Below, piece after piece: positions 17,184-24,924 of a stretch of DNA of 64,000 nucleotides. Location: NCBI GenBank assembly GCA_905198745.1, contig CAJKDU010000007.1, forward strand, positions 8,996 through 72,995, read 5' to 3'. A program made the position numbers and the translations under genes. The DNA is from an uncultured Prevotella sp. Its GTDB lineage: Bacteria > Bacteroidota > Bacteroidia > Bacteroidales > Bacteroidaceae. The notes under the pieces were generated by a model. That model was given only the letters and a program-made list of their open reading frames with translations, had not been told where the DNA came from and searched no databases. The stretch's first letter is position 1. Each line of letters starts with the position of its first letter.

Positions 17184-17202
17184 AATTGTTTTTAATTTGC
17201 TG

Positions 17203-17210
17203 CAAAGATA
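17203..17210 (-). promoter_or_regulatory. -7 element of the Lrp/AsnC gene
   Basis: TATCTTTG on the minus strand, 20 bases before the start codon; it matches TAnnTTTG. No clear -33 match. Confidence 0.45.
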
Positions 17211-17317
17211 CAACAAAGTATTTAAAACGGCAACAGTTTTCCTATAAAATGTTATGTTTTTCTTTTTGAAAGCACAAAAACATAAGCATTTGTTAAGCAC
17301 AAGTAGCGTGTCTTACT

Positions 17318-17785
17318 CTATTTCCTGCCTCTTTCCACGGCGGAATAGTTCACTTTCAAGGCACCTGCGCGACGCAAAGCCTGCTTCACGTCGGTGATGA
17401 ATCCCATGCGGGTGTGCTGGTCGGCCTTGATGGATACGGTCATGCGTTTGGCGTCCTCGGCCTGCATGTTGGTGTGTTCTGTTGCCACGTAGTCTGTCAC
17501 GCCCGTCACGTCGGAGAACTTGTCGTTGACTTGTATGCGCGACTCGCTGCTCGTCTGCTTGCCGAGTTTGTCCGACGGCCTGCCTATATAAATATAGGTG
17601 ACAGCCGATTTCTTGGTCAGCCGTGTAAGCTCCGTTCCTGCTGGAACTTGGTATTTCACCTTGAGCGTGACCTTGCGCATGTGGGTTACAATCATGAAAA
17701 AGAAGAGCACGGTGAATATCAGGTCGGGCAGCGAAGCGGTGTTCAGTCCCGGCACGTCGTGCCCTTGTCTGCGGAAACGACTCAT
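17318..17785 (-). CDS. ExbD/TolR-family biopolymer transport protein (second copy)
   Basis: Part of a proton-driven motor that energises TonB-type proteins. The 155 residues have a short basic cytosolic start (MSRFRRQGHDVPGLNTASL), one transmembrane helix (about 20-38, PDLIFTVLFFFMIVTHMRK) with the membrane-embedded aspartate (PDLIF) that carries protons in ExbD proteins, and a periplasmic domain. It begins within the stop of the upstream exbD (4-base overlap, ATGA), so the two are translated together. Two different ExbD proteins after one ExbB are typical of Bacteroidota. It is the last gene of the operon. Confidence 0.88.
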   Translation of the reverse strand: MSRFRRQGHDVPGLNTASLPDLIFTVLFFFMIVTHMRKVTLKVKYQVPAGTELTRLTKKSAVTYIYIGRPSDKLGKQTSSESRIQVNDKFSDVTGVTDYVATEHTNMQAEDAKRMTVSIKADQHTRMGFITDVKQALRRAGALKVNYSAVERGRK

Positions 17786-18378
17786 CTTGCGCCTCCTTTC
17801 TCGCTGGTGTCATACACTTCCGATATGCGTTGCGGATAACATTCGCGCAGGGCTTTGCGTTCTTCTTCGCTGCATTGCATGTAGCTTCTGTGGAACTTTT
17901 TCTGTGCCAAGGCATTGCGGAGCTGGGCATAGGCTGCCATCACTTCGTTCTGCACGCGGAAGTAGGTGTTGTAGTCGGCGTCGCGGTCGGTCTCTATGGA
18001 GATGATGTGCTGGTCGCTCACGTCAAACGTGCCCACAAGCGCCACCTTGCGTCGGGTCTTTTGGGGAAGGTCTGCCCGGTCTTGCGGATTGCCCACGAAC
18101 TCAGCCACACGGCGACGCAGTAGGCCCAACGCTACAGGTTTCCCTCCGGCGAGAATGGAGTCGGTGCGTGTGATGCTTATTTTCATTACGTTGCGCTCGG
18201 CTGCATCGGTAGGCTCCTGGTGCTCTTCGTCGGGCTGTATGGGCGGCAACTGGCGCGACAAGCCCTTGTCCACGTCCATCGAACTGGTGACGAGGAACAG
18301 GATGAGCAGCATGAACGAGATGTCTGCTGTCGATGTGGTGTTCAGTTGCGGCACCCGCCGCCTTCTTTTCCTAAACAT
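17782..18378 (-). CDS. ExbD/TolR-family biopolymer transport protein (first copy)
   Basis: Partner of ExbB in a proton-motive-force motor. The 198-residue protein has a basic start, MFRKRRRRVPQLNTTSTA, and a transmembrane helix at about 20-37 (DISFMLLILFLVTSSMDV), with the conserved aspartate at its start. A periplasmic region follows that is longer than in E. coli ExbD, with FDVSDQHIISIETDRDADYNTYFRVQNEVMAAYAQLRN toward its middle and a cysteine pair within EECY-like stretches near 175-180. It overlaps the upstream membrane-protein gene by 8 bases and the next exbD by 4 bases. Confidence 0.87.
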   Translation of the reverse strand: MFRKRRRRVPQLNTTSTADISFMLLILFLVTSSMDVDKGLSRQLPPIQPDEEHQEPTDAAERNVMKISITRTDSILAGGKPVALGLLRRRVAEFVGNPQDRADLPQKTRRKVALVGTFDVSDQHIISIETDRDADYNTYFRVQNEVMAAYAQLRNALAQKKFHRSYMQCSEEERKALRECYPQRISEVYDTSEKGGAR

Positions 18379-18874
18379 GTTTCTTTCGGATGTATTTCAT
18401 GTTGCCGTAGACCACAGTGCCCGCGGCGATGACAATCAGAATGAGGGAACTGCTCACGAACATGTCTGCCAACTTGAGCCAGCCCCACGATTCGAACCAT
18501 TTCCCGTTGATGAGAATGGGCTGTGAAGAGCCAATGAGAAACGTAACGACGAGCAGTAGGATGGTTCCGCAGGTCACGCTCGTGGCTATCTTGGCCCTGT
18601 TGATGCCGTCTATCTTGCGCTCTCCCTTGAACTTCAGGCTCCGTGTGATCGACCATACTGCCACAACCATGGCTCCGGCGAGGAGCACGTAGATGAGTGC
18701 AAGCACAGCGTCGGTGAACAGGGGCGCGTTGAATTCGGGGTTATCGTCGAACGGACGGTCGAAGCCGATGAGGCTGAAAGCGGCAAACACTACCGCTATC
18801 ACTGCAGCCAGCACGTAGAGCAGACGCATGGAAATGCGCTCCGTGGGCCACGACTTCAAGTTGATGTGTTTCAT
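18371..18874 (-). CDS. Four-helix membrane protein in the exb operon
   Basis: Unknown function. The 167 residues show four hydrophobic segments at about 17-38 (LLYVLAAVIAVVFAAFSLIG), 55-75 (AVLALIYVLLAGAMVVAVWS), 97-117 (SVTCGTILLLVVTFLIGSS) and 136-157 (MFVSSSLILIVIAAGTVVYG), with basic ends on the cytosolic side. It lies between exbB and the first exbD and overlaps both (4 bases with exbB, 8 with exbD). Its synthesis is therefore tied to the motor subunits, and it is a candidate accessory or stabilising subunit. Similar proteins occur in this position in other Bacteroidota as far as I recall. No catalytic motif is seen. Confidence 0.75.
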   Translation of the reverse strand: MKHINLKSWPTERISMRLLYVLAAVIAVVFAAFSLIGFDRPFDDNPEFNAPLFTDAVLALIYVLLAGAMVVAVWSITRSLKFKGERKIDGINRAKIATSVTCGTILLLVVTFLIGSSQPILINGKWFESWGWLKLADMFVSSSLILIVIAAGTVVYGNMKYIRKKHV

Positions 18875-19716
18875 GCTTTCTTCAGCTTATACTTCATCAC
18901 CGCGTCGAGGAGTGTGATACACGATTCCTCCATTTGGGCGGTGAGATGTTCTATCTTTGACAAAATGTAGTTGTAGAATACCTGCAGCACGAGTGCCACG
19001 ATGATGCCGAAGATGGTGGTGATGAGTGCCACCTTCATGCCTGCAGCCACAATAGTGGGGCTGATGTCGCCCGCCTGCTGTATCTGGTCGAAAGCCATCA
19101 CCATGCCAATCACCGTGCCGAGGAATCCCAGCGAAGGGGCCATGGCTATGAAAAGCGTTATCCACGAACAGCCTTTTTCCAGGTTTGCTGCCTGCACGGA
19201 CCCGTAGGCGGTGATGGAGCGTTCCACTTCCTCGATGGAGTCGTCCACTCGGGTGAGCCCCTGATAGCAGATGGAGGCCACGGGACCACGTGTGTCGCGG
19301 CAGAGTGCTTTGGCGCCCTCGATGTCGCCTTCGGCTATACGGGCGTCCACGTCTTTCATAAACCGCTTGGCGTCTATCTCGGAGAGGCTGAGATAGATGA
19401 TGCGCTCGATGCAGAAAGCCAGTCCGAGCACGAGTGCCAGTGCCACGAGCGACATGAAGCCTGCGTTTCCCTCAATGAATTTGGTCTTGAGTTCCTTGTG
19501 CAGCCCTTCGCTTTCCACGGGCGCCACGGATGTGGAGTCGGCAGCCATCTCGCTGATTAGGTCGTCGTCTTGTGCTGCGGCTGTGGTGTCGGCTACTGCG
19601 GTGGCCACACTGTCGTTGTTGGCTTTCGGTGAAGTCTGTGCCAAGGCGGAAGCTCCGCTTGCACACAGCATCAATGTCGTGATTGCCCAAAGGGCAACAA
19701 GTCTTTTCATCTTCAT
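18871..19716 (-). CDS. ExbB/MotA/TolQ-family proton channel with N-terminal extension
   Basis: The stator channel of a TonB-energising motor. The 281 residues begin with a cleavable-looking signal sequence (1-27, ending ASALAQ) and an acidic/Thr-rich periplasmic stretch (about 28-75). Three transmembrane segments follow: about 85-107 (GFMSLVALALVLGLAFCIER), about 185-205 (WITLFIAMAPSLGFLGTVIGM, with the conserved G-x-x-G-T-V core) and about 222-245 (GMKVALITTIFGIIVALVLQV). The cytosolic loop carries DARIAEGDIEGAKALC. The N-terminal extension is the Bacteroidota version of ExbB. First gene of a four-gene operon with overlapping reading frames and a good promoter upstream. Confidence 0.92.
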   Translation of the reverse strand: MKMKRLVALWAITTLMLCASGASALAQTSPKANNDSVATAVADTTAAAQDDDLISEMAADSTSVAPVESEGLHKELKTKFIEGNAGFMSLVALALVLGLAFCIERIIYLSLSEIDAKRFMKDVDARIAEGDIEGAKALCRDTRGPVASICYQGLTRVDDSIEEVERSITAYGSVQAANLEKGCSWITLFIAMAPSLGFLGTVIGMVMAFDQIQQAGDISPTIVAAGMKVALITTIFGIIVALVLQVFYNYILSKIEHLTAQMEESCITLLDAVMKYKLKKA

Positions 19717-19785
19717 ATTGTTTTAAATGTTTTCCGGACGTTTGTGGCAGCTTACTGCCGTTCCCGTCGCCATGTTTACGGAATG

Positions 19786-19817
19786 CAAAATTACAATAAA
19801 ACCAAGAACCCAACAAA
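19786..19817 (-). promoter_or_regulatory. Promoter of the exb operon
   Basis: Minus strand: TTTG (19817-19814), 20 bases, TAATTTTG (19793-19786). This is a full match to the Bacteroidota consensus, 69 bases before the exbB start. Confidence 0.65.
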
Positions 19818-19927
19818 TAAAATGGAGAAAATATACGGGCCGTTAAGCTGGCTGCCAGGGCTTGGCAGTCTGTGACTGGTAGGGGACTCAGACAAGAGAA
19901 TCGTTTTGCGGGCGTATGAAAACAAAA

Positions 19928-19957
19928 GAAGAGGGAAGCCCGCAGGTTTCCCTCTTC
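19928..19957 (-). terminator. Terminator of the SusC/SusD operon
   Basis: A perfect 10-base stem GAAGAGGGAA/TTCCCTCTTC with a 10-base loop, followed on the minus strand by TTTTGTTTTC; 18 bases past the SusD stop. Confidence 0.7.
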
Positions 19958-19975
19958 CGTGAGTCTGTTGATACC

Positions 19976-21550
19976 CTATCTGTATTCGCTCAACTTAGGA
20001 TACTTGGTATAGAGATTCTGGTTCTGCAGTTCTTCGTCTGCCAGGATGCGATAGAGATAGTAGATGCTGTTTTTCGTGAAAGCCGACCCGTCTGGGAGCT
20101 TGAGAGTGTAGTGGCCTTCGCCGATGATGGGATTCTCGGGGTCTTGTGCTACAGGGTCCTTGCTCGTGTCGTTCTTTGGATACACCGTCACGCCTTCCAC
20201 GTCGTGTGCTTCACGTTCCACGCTCTTTTGGTTGCGGATGATGTCAGTGAGCGCGAAGCCTTCACCCCACAGTTCCTTGCGGCGCTCCATCCAGATGGCT
20301 TCGAGCAAGTCGTTGCCGGTGGCTGTCACGGCAGGGGCCGTGGCGCCTGCTTTCATGCGTGCCTGCTGCAGGTCGTGCAGCAATTCGCGTGCTTCGCCCT
20401 CCTTGTTGTTGATGTGGGCAGCGGCTTCTGCCTTGATGAGGTATATTTCGGACGTGCGCATCAGGGCGTAGTTGGTCAGATCGTTGTCCTCGTCTACCAT
20501 CTTGAACTTGTCGTTCATCAGACGTATGGTCTGGCCGCCCTGCAGCGTGTAGCCCCACTGCTTGAACAGGTCGCCGCGGTAGTCGCCTTCGCTAAACTTG
20601 GCAGCGAAGTTGGGGTCAACGCAGAGGCTGCCGTAGCCGTTGAGTGAGTTACACTTGAACCAGCCCACCGTGGCACCGTCGCAATCGTCGAGTGTTGAGG
20701 TGTATGCCCACAGCCATTCCTTGTTGTTGTAGTCGTTGAACCCCTCCTTGTATTCGGCTTCGGTCATCAGATAGCTGTTGCGCTCCAACACCTGCGATGC
20801 ATACGTGTAGGCATCCTCCCATTGGCGGGCATACAGGCAGGTGCGGGCGAGCAAGCCCAGGGCTGCCGTATAGTCAATCTTGTACTGGTCAGCTTGAGCT
20901 GAACCGTGCGAGTAGTCCGACGGTATCAGTTCTACCGCTTTTTTCAGGTCGCTGACGGCCTGGGCGTAGACTTCCGAAACGCTCGAAGCTGGGTTGCCGC
21001 TCAGGGCAGTGCCGAGTGTGGTAGGCTCCGTGTAGACGGGCACGCACACAGCGTTCGGGTCTTTGTCGATGGCGAACGAGTAGTGTGAGGCAAGCATCAT
21101 GTACATGAACCCGCGGGTGGCATAAGCCTGGCCCTTGATGCGGTTCTTGTCTGCCTGAGTGCCCGAAGCGTTGTCCACATAGGCAATGACGTTGTTGCTG
21201 TTGTTGATGGCATCGTAGCACATTGTCCAGCAGAAGCGCACGTGTTGAGCGCGGGCATAGCCTGCCGTGAGGTTGTAGCCATCGCTGAATCCGTAGCTTT
21301 TTGCCTTTACGCAGTCGCTGCCCATGAAGTCGTCGTTGAGCAGGATGGCTCCCAGTCCGACAGACTGTATGGTGATGCCATCGTTGAACACGTAGCTCCA
21401 TGTGCCACGCAGCACGTCGTCTGCGTAAGTTGTGCTCTTGAAAGTGTTGTCGGCGTCGAGCGACGTGGTGGGTGCGGTGTCAAGATCGCAGGCCGTAAGG
21501 GTGACGAGCGCTGTGAAAACCACGCCCATCTTGCTGATATATTTATTCAT
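19976..21550 (-). CDS. SusD/RagB-family nutrient-binding outer-membrane lipoprotein
   Basis: Surface lipoprotein that sits as a lid on its SusC-type partner and captures a glycan or peptide. The 524 residues start with a lipoprotein signal, MNKYISKMGVVFTALVTLTA, with the lipidated cysteine at 21 followed by DLDTAPTTSLD. They continue with the helical TPR-like SusD core, including MCYDAINNSNNVIAYVDNASG, KGQAYATRGFMYMMLASHYS (the conserved R-A-F/M-Y stretch) and EIYLIKAEAAAHINNKEGEA near 390, plus MERRKELWGEGFALTDIIRN, the family's ER-x-x-EL-x-GEG motif. It starts 20 bases after susC. No glycoside hydrolase, peptidase or sensor gene adjoins, so the ligand is open. Confidence 0.94.
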   Translation of the reverse strand: MNKYISKMGVVFTALVTLTACDLDTAPTTSLDADNTFKSTTYADDVLRGTWSYVFNDGITIQSVGLGAILLNDDFMGSDCVKAKSYGFSDGYNLTAGYARAQHVRFCWTMCYDAINNSNNVIAYVDNASGTQADKNRIKGQAYATRGFMYMMLASHYSFAIDKDPNAVCVPVYTEPTTLGTALSGNPASSVSEVYAQAVSDLKKAVELIPSDYSHGSAQADQYKIDYTAALGLLARTCLYARQWEDAYTYASQVLERNSYLMTEAEYKEGFNDYNNKEWLWAYTSTLDDCDGATVGWFKCNSLNGYGSLCVDPNFAAKFSEGDYRGDLFKQWGYTLQGGQTIRLMNDKFKMVDEDNDLTNYALMRTSEIYLIKAEAAAHINNKEGEARELLHDLQQARMKAGATAPAVTATGNDLLEAIWMERRKELWGEGFALTDIIRNQKSVEREAHDVEGVTVYPKNDTSKDPVAQDPENPIIGEGHYTLKLPDGSAFTKNSIYYLYRILADEELQNQNLYTKYPKLSEYR

Positions 21551-21570
21551 AATCCTTTTCCTTTTTACCT

Positions 21571-24500
21571 TTAAAGTTTAACATTGATACCGAATGAAAT
21601 GGTCTTCATGGCCGGATAGCGATACTGCACCATGCCGCTGAGCGGTTGCTCCGGGTCGAGACCTTGCTGGCTGTGCAGGGTGAAGAGGTTTTCTGCTTGC
21701 ACGAACACGTTCACGTCTTTCATGTATGCGCTCTTCACCAGCGCCTGCGGCAACTGGTAGTTCAGTGTCACGGTCTTCAGGCGCAGGTAGCTGCGGCTTA
21801 CGAGCCAGCGCGAGGAAGAGCTTGTGAAATAGCTGGTCTGGCTATACACAAGTTTCGGAATGTCGGTGTAGCGGTTATCTTCTGTCCAGCGGTTGAGCAT
21901 GTTCTTGCTCAGGGTGTTGCCGTTGCCACCAGCCACGCCTATCATGTTCACGTAGTCGCTGTTGTATAGCTTGCCGCCCAAGGCGTAGGAGAACTGAGCC
22001 GAGAGGGTGAGGCCTTTCCAGCGCACGTCGGTGGAAAAACCTCCGCTCAGCGACGGCAGCGAACTGCCGCACTTCACTTTGTCTTTCTCCTGGTTCAGGC
22101 TGTTGTAGTCTTCTGTCACCTGTTTGTTGCCCTCGTCGTCATAGTAATACCACTGTGGATTGCCGTTGTCGGGGTTCACTCCAGCCCATTCGTAGAGCCA
22201 GAAGTCGTAGAGCGAACCGCCCTTCACCCATTTCTTGCTACTCTGCCACATCACGTCGCTGGGCAGTTCCTCAATTTTGTTCTTGTAGGTCGTGGCGTTC
22301 ACGGAGAGTTTCCATGTCCAGTCCTTGGTGCGGATAGGGGTACCGTTGAGGGTGAACTCCCATCCGTAGTTCTTCAGCTTGCCGATGTTGGCGTCTATAC
22401 TGCTGTAGCCAGACGAGGGCACGAGACTGCGGGCGAAGAGCAAGTCCTTGGAGGCACGCTCGAAGTACTCCACTGTTCCCGACAGGCGGTCGCCGAAGAA
22501 ACTGAAGTCCAAGCCCACATTGGTGTTGAGGTTGGTTTCCCATGTCAGTTCGGGCGTGGCCATGCGCGAAGCGTGCAGCGCGTTCTCGCCCTGGAACTTG
22601 CCGATGCTGTAGAGTGCCTGGTAGGCATAGTAGCCCACATTGTCGTTACCTTGTGCACCATAGCTGGCTCGAAGTGTGAGATTGTCTACCCACTTCACGG
22701 GCTGCATCCACTTCTCGTTCGTGATGCGCCATGAACCGCCGAACGACCAGAAGGTGCCCCAGCGGTTGCCTGGAGCAAAACGTGACGAACCGTCGGAACG
22801 GAGCGAGACACTGGCGAAGTACGTGCGCTTGTAGGAGTATTCGGCGCTGCCGAAGAAACTGAGCAACTTATACTGGTCGCTGTTGCCGCCGAAAGACACA
22901 AGCGTGGAAGCCACATCGGGTTCGTAGTAGCCTTCGGCAATCACGCCCGAGCGTTGTCCGTTGAAGTTGGACGTGTTGTATTCGTAGTATTCCTGGCCCG
23001 CCATGGCATGCACATTGTGCTTGTCGCAGAAGGTGTGCTCATAGTTAATCACGTTGTTGATGGTGAAACCTGTGGTGCGCGTGTTGCCTTTGTAAGACGT
23101 ACCCACGGGGTTCTTGCCGTAGGTGGGGTTCGAGTAGTCTTGCTGGAACAGGCTGTTGTAGTCCAGATTGACGGTCATCTTGTAGCTCAGGTCTCTGATG
23201 GGGTCTATCTTGATGAAGCCCTGCACGGTGGCTGCGTCGCGGTTGCGCTCATGCTTGTCGTAGAACATGGAGTGGGCAAGGTTCATGCCTGAATAGCTGT
23301 TGGCCCGGTAAGTGCCGTAGTCGGGGATGCGGTTTCCGCTTTCGTCGAGCCGGTAGGCACCCGTGTCGGGGTCGCGCTCGTAGACGGGATAGAACGACGG
23401 CATGTTGCGGGCGAAGAGCACCACGTTGTCCGTACGGGTGTCGTTCTGCTTGGGGTAGCTCTGTGAAGAGTGAGCTCCCGAAAGGTTCATGCCCACTTGC
23501 AGCCAGCTCTTCAGGTTGGATGTTATGTTGGCGCGCACGTTGTAGCGTTTGAAACCGGAGCAGATGTAGGCTCCCTGGTCGTCGAGATAGCCTAGTGAGA
23601 GGTAGTATTTGGAGTTCTTGCTTCCGCCCGACACGCGTGCGCTCAAGTCTGTGTAGTGAGCGTTTTGGGTCATGGCATCTTCCCAACTGTCGTCCCAAAG
23701 AGGAGTGGCACCGCTCACAATCTTGCCGTCCGTGCCCACAGGCTGCGCATACTGCGAACCGTAGGGATTGATGCCGAGCACTTTGGTCACGTTTCCCGAA
23801 GCCTTGGTGGCTGCCTCGGCGGTAGAAAGTCCGTCGTTCAAGTATTTGTTGCGCATGGCTTCCCACTGGAGCTCGAAATATTCGTTGGTCGTGAGTTGGT
23901 CGTAGTCGGCCACGGCACGACTGGAGAAGCCGTATTTGGCGGTCAGCTCAATAGTGGGTGTAGCGCCCTGTGAACCTTGCTTGGTGGTGATCATGACCAC
24001 GCCGTTGGCGGCGCGTGAACCATAGAGCGAGGCGGCAGCAGCGTCCTTTAGTACGGTCACCGAGGCAATGTCCTGACTGTTGATGTTGGCGAGTTTGCCG
24101 TCGTACGGCACACCGTCAACCACGTAGAGAGGGTCTGAACTGGCGTTCACCGAACCCACACCACGGATATATACCGAAGCGTCTTCGCCCGGCTGGCCGC
24201 TTGTGGCAAACGACTGCAAGCCTGCCACGGTGCCCTGGAGGGCTTTCGACACGCTTGCCACCTGTGAGTTGGCAATCTTCTCGCCTGTCACCACGCCGGC
24301 AGAACCTGTAAAGGTGGATTTCTTGCGGGTGCCGTAGGGCACGGTGATGACCACTTCGTTCAGTTCTTCCGATGTCTCGGCAAGGGTTACGGTGAGCTGG
24401 CTTTTTCCTTTCACGGGCACACTCACGGTGTTGTAGCCCACGGAGGTGAACTGCAATGTGGCGTCTTTGTCGGCTTCAATGATGAATTTCCCGTCGATTG

Positions 24501-24657
24501 AAGTCATCGTTGCTACTTTTTGTCCCTGCACCTTCACGGTTACTCCCGGGACAGACTCTCCCTTCGCATCCTTGACAGTTCCGCTTATCTTGATTTTCTG
24601 GGCATGTGCGCAGACAACCATAAGCAAAGCTATCAGGACAGAAAACAATCTGTTCAT
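21571..24657 (-). CDS. SusC/RagA-family TonB-linked outer-membrane receptor
   Basis: TonB-dependent importer that takes up ligand delivered by the SusD lid. The 1028 residues show a signal peptide (1-20, ending CAHAQ), a carboxypeptidase-regulatory-like domain (about 22-100, ISGTVKDAKGESVPGVTVKV), and a TonB-box region LNEVVITVPYGTRKK. The plug domain follows (about 115-235), with LQGTVAGLQSFATSGQPGED, SVYIRGVGSVNASSDPLYVV and ASLYGSRAANGVVMITTKQG, all SusC hallmarks. The rest is a 22-strand barrel ending in FGINVKL. Length is usual for the family. Upstream is a 160-base leader to a TAATTTTG element at 24823-24816. Confidence 0.96.
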   Translation of the reverse strand: MNRLFSVLIALLMVVCAHAQKIKISGTVKDAKGESVPGVTVKVQGQKVATMTSIDGKFIIEADKDATLQFTSVGYNTVSVPVKGKSQLTVTLAETSEELNEVVITVPYGTRKKSTFTGSAGVVTGEKIANSQVASVSKALQGTVAGLQSFATSGQPGEDASVYIRGVGSVNASSDPLYVVDGVPYDGKLANINSQDIASVTVLKDAAAASLYGSRAANGVVMITTKQGSQGATPTIELTAKYGFSSRAVADYDQLTTNEYFELQWEAMRNKYLNDGLSTAEAATKASGNVTKVLGINPYGSQYAQPVGTDGKIVSGATPLWDDSWEDAMTQNAHYTDLSARVSGGSKNSKYYLSLGYLDDQGAYICSGFKRYNVRANITSNLKSWLQVGMNLSGAHSSQSYPKQNDTRTDNVVLFARNMPSFYPVYERDPDTGAYRLDESGNRIPDYGTYRANSYSGMNLAHSMFYDKHERNRDAATVQGFIKIDPIRDLSYKMTVNLDYNSLFQQDYSNPTYGKNPVGTSYKGNTRTTGFTINNVINYEHTFCDKHNVHAMAGQEYYEYNTSNFNGQRSGVIAEGYYEPDVASTLVSFGGNSDQYKLLSFFGSAEYSYKRTYFASVSLRSDGSSRFAPGNRWGTFWSFGGSWRITNEKWMQPVKWVDNLTLRASYGAQGNDNVGYYAYQALYSIGKFQGENALHASRMATPELTWETNLNTNVGLDFSFFGDRLSGTVEYFERASKDLLFARSLVPSSGYSSIDANIGKLKNYGWEFTLNGTPIRTKDWTWKLSVNATTYKNKIEELPSDVMWQSSKKWVKGGSLYDFWLYEWAGVNPDNGNPQWYYYDDEGNKQVTEDYNSLNQEKDKVKCGSSLPSLSGGFSTDVRWKGLTLSAQFSYALGGKLYNSDYVNMIGVAGGNGNTLSKNMLNRWTEDNRYTDIPKLVYSQTSYFTSSSSRWLVSRSYLRLKTVTLNYQLPQALVKSAYMKDVNVFVQAENLFTLHSQQGLDPEQPLSGMVQYRYPAMKTISFGINVKL

Positions 24658-24924
24658 AACTTTGTCGTAATATTAAAACATTAAACTTATTTATTTCTCT
24701 CTTTTTAAGTATGCTGCTTTATCAGCTTTTTCTTCGTCTCTCTTATCTAATATCTCTCTTTTATTTCGATTGAAATTATAGTCTTCTTTCTTACGATTAA
24801 TGGTACATTCGAGTACAAAATTAGTGATTTGTAGTCGTAATGCAATATATAAAAATGATAATTAGTCTTTTTTTATGGAAGTTAACAGTTTGTTTTACTT
24901 ATGATATGTGAATCTTTCTATAGA
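24658..24924 (-). promoter_or_regulatory. Long AT-rich leader and promoter region of susC
   Basis: This 267-base stretch separates the divergently placed ends of susC and the RluA-type gene. On the minus strand it has TAATTTTG at 24823-24816, about 160 bases before the susC start. The leader between is strongly AT-rich, with purine-rich runs on the transcript strand (AGAGATATTAGATAAGAGAG). I see no clear hairpin operator or riboswitch. A long 5' leader is frequent for SusC genes and may be a target of post-transcriptional control. Confidence 0.4.
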
